Of a DNA stretch of 64,000 bases, positions 63,029-64,000 are shown piece by piece. Below the pieces are notes generated by a model that ran no database searches, was not told the origin of the DNA, and saw only the letters and a list, made by a program, of their open reading frames with translations. The DNA is from Mucilaginibacter endophyticus. GTDB lineage: Bacteria; Bacteroidota; Bacteroidia; Sphingobacteriales; Sphingobacteriaceae. The translations under genes were made by a program, and so were the position numbers. How positions within the stretch are numbered: position 1 is the first letter of the stretch; every line of letters begins with the position of its first letter. The stretch spans positions 1,133,288 through 1,197,287 of the forward strand of contig NZ_QPCG01000002.1 of the NCBI RefSeq assembly GCF_003351025.1. Direction: 5' to 3'.

Positions 63029-63505
63029 CTAAATAACTTTATCCTGGAGTACCATTGCAAAAATGCTTTTCAAAGCAGCTCCGTTGGTATCGGCATAGTT
63101 CAGTGTTAATTTACGGTCATCAACAACAAATGCCGAGTTCACGTAAAATTGAGCCGCAGAAGGTTCAGTACTAATGATATTACCACCCTCGCTTACCGTT
63201 TTTTTAGCGATAACTATGTTTAACCCATCACCTTTAGTATGAAATTTGCCGGTATACTGAACTGTTGTAGAACTACCATTTTTGTAAGTCACATCAACGA
63301 GCAAAAAAGAGCTATCCGATGCAAAAATTAAATAACGGCTTTGCTCTCCCTCTTTTATTGGGATATACCACTGACCAAATAAGGATGTATTTTTCGAAGC
63401 GACGTGTTCCTGGGCCTTATCTTTTTTACAGGCACCCATGAAAAACAAAGCCACGACCAACAGGCTGGTGGCTAATTTTCTAAATATCAATACAGGCTTT
63501 ATCAT
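63029..63505 (-). CDS. Hypothetical lipoprotein
   Basis: The 158-residue protein has a lipoprotein signal ending FFMGAC (lipobox) and a Lys/Asp linker. The mature part is beta-rich (QWYIPIKEGEQSRYLIFASD, VQYTGKFHTKGDGLNIVIAK, VVDDRKLTLNYADTNGAALK). This lipocalin-like pattern is common in short Bacteroidota lipoproteins, but no family is assigned. Confidence 0.75.
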   Translation of the reverse strand: MIKPVLIFRKLATSLLVVALFFMGACKKDKAQEHVASKNTSLFGQWYIPIKEGEQSRYLIFASDSSFLLVDVTYKNGSSTTVQYTGKFHTKGDGLNIVIAKKTVSEGGNIISTEPSAAQFYVNSAFVVDDRKLTLNYADTNGAALKSIFAMVLQDKVI

Positions 63506-63567
63506 AAAGTGAAGGTTTTAACTTATATTACGATAGTTGACGGCAAATCGCTACACCAACAACAAAA

Positions 63568-63595
63568 AAAGACTGCCCTAAACAGAACAGTCTTT
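63568..63595 (-). terminator. Terminator of the head-GIN gene
   Basis: AAAGACTG / CAGTCTTT stem with a 12-nt loop, 24 bp after the stop on the minus strand, followed by T-run on that strand. Confidence 0.8.
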
Positions 63596-63618
63596 CAATA
63601 TTTTATAAGAGCAGTTAA

Positions 63619-63999
63619 TTAGTCAGCTTTGCTAACCCTGCCTGAGCCGGCGTAGCGGGTTTCGCCAATTATTGCAGTGCCTGAATATACGACGCTTCCG
63701 GAACCTGAAATACGGGCCGAAACAGTTTTACTGGCAATAACATTGATATTTCCTGAACCGGCAATTGAGGCTTCAACAGTTTCGGTTCTTAATGATTTAC
63801 CGTTGATCTCGCCTGAGCCTGAGATATGGCAATCGGCCATGCCTGTGCTGCCTTTGACGTCAATTGAGCCAGATCCGCTGATCCTCATATCCAAGGTACC
63901 AGATTTAACGGCAGTTTTGATGTTTCCTGAGCCGCTTAACGCGATTTTTGCATTATCACCGGTCATTGTCCCTTCAACTGTTGAATTTCCCGAACCGCT
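63619..63999 (-). CDS. Head-GIN domain (DUF2807) protein, 5' truncated
   Basis: The frame is open to the window end, so the N-terminus is missing. The visible 126 residues form short beta-helix-like repeats built on [I/L]SGSG[N/S/E]: IALSGSGNIKTAV, MRISGSGSIDVKG, CHISGSGEINGKS, ASIAGSGNINVIA and ARISGSGSVVYSG. This is the head-GIN domain (DUF2807) pattern of secreted or surface Bacteroidota proteins, probably adhesins or scaffold proteins. The C-terminus is ETRYAGSGRVSKAD. Confidence 0.88.
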   Translation of the reverse strand, partial: SGSGNSTVEGTMTGDNAKIALSGSGNIKTAVKSGTLDMRISGSGSIDVKGSTGMADCHISGSGEINGKSLRTETVEASIAGSGNINVIASKTVSARISGSGSVVYSGTAIIGETRYAGSGRVSKAD

Positions 64000-64000
64000 A

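Overview
The window is chromosomal DNA from a Bacteroidota bacterium, most likely family Sphingobacteriaceae and close to Mucilaginibacter or Pedobacter (inference). The signs are moderate GC, TAnnTTTG-type -7 promoter boxes instead of -10 boxes, weak Shine-Dalgarno sequences, many short lipoproteins, a GH92 mannosidase, a HmuY/TonB-receptor pair, YXWGXW and head-GIN proteins, and many different dispersed inverted repeats between genes. I see no tRNA, rRNA, CRISPR array, transposase or prophage.

Layout. 1-1.2 kb: 3' end of a Wzz/GumC-like chain-length protein. 1.2-8.1 kb: an HAE-type RND multidrug efflux operon (adaptor, pump, outer-membrane factor) with its TetR repressor just upstream; three copies of a two-part ~31-bp operator precede repressor and operon. 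8.2-12.1 kb: DinB-like protein, MFS transporter, an overlooked 53-codon ORF, and a diadenylate-cyclase-like (DACNV-type) protein with an altered RHR motif. 12.2-22.3 kb: pnp-rpsO, M61 peptidase, S9 prolyl oligopeptidase, PEP carboxylase. 22.5-27 kb: FUSC-type membrane protein and a methionine/glutamine transaminase plus omega-amidase pair. 27.1-32.8 kb: a CzcCBA-type heavy-metal RND operon. 32.9-45.2 kb: GH92 mannosidase, small membrane protein, PPK2 kinase, PBP1A, a large metalloprotease/beta-propeller/beta-barrel protein, an APH-fold kinase and a fasciclin protein.

45.3-52.6 kb: lipoprotein MsrB, a degenerate GIY-YIG protein, an XRE-S24 regulator, a Spy-like protein, bioF-bioD, 3-hydroxyacyl-CoA dehydrogenase, a YXWGXW lipoprotein and argS. 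52.9-57.3 kb: a cupin, then a HmuY-like lipoprotein and TonB receptor facing an AraC regulator across a 97-bp intergenic region with two 15-bp direct repeats 21 bp apart, which looks like an iron or heme uptake unit. 57.4-64 kb: ankyrin, DUF1801 and NTF2-like proteins, a NarL-type response regulator, two unknown membrane proteins, a Tat-exported flavin amine oxidase, a lipoprotein, and the 3' part of a head-GIN adhesin-like protein.

No classical defence or mobile island is present. The best leads are the DAC-like enzyme with RHL in place of RHR, the triple TetR operator, the AraC direct repeats with the single-His HmuY protein, a shared ACGATATATCGT-type palindrome before several unlinked genes, and a rich set of REP-like repeats. 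All coordinates and motifs were read by eye; family names come from motif recognition, not searches.
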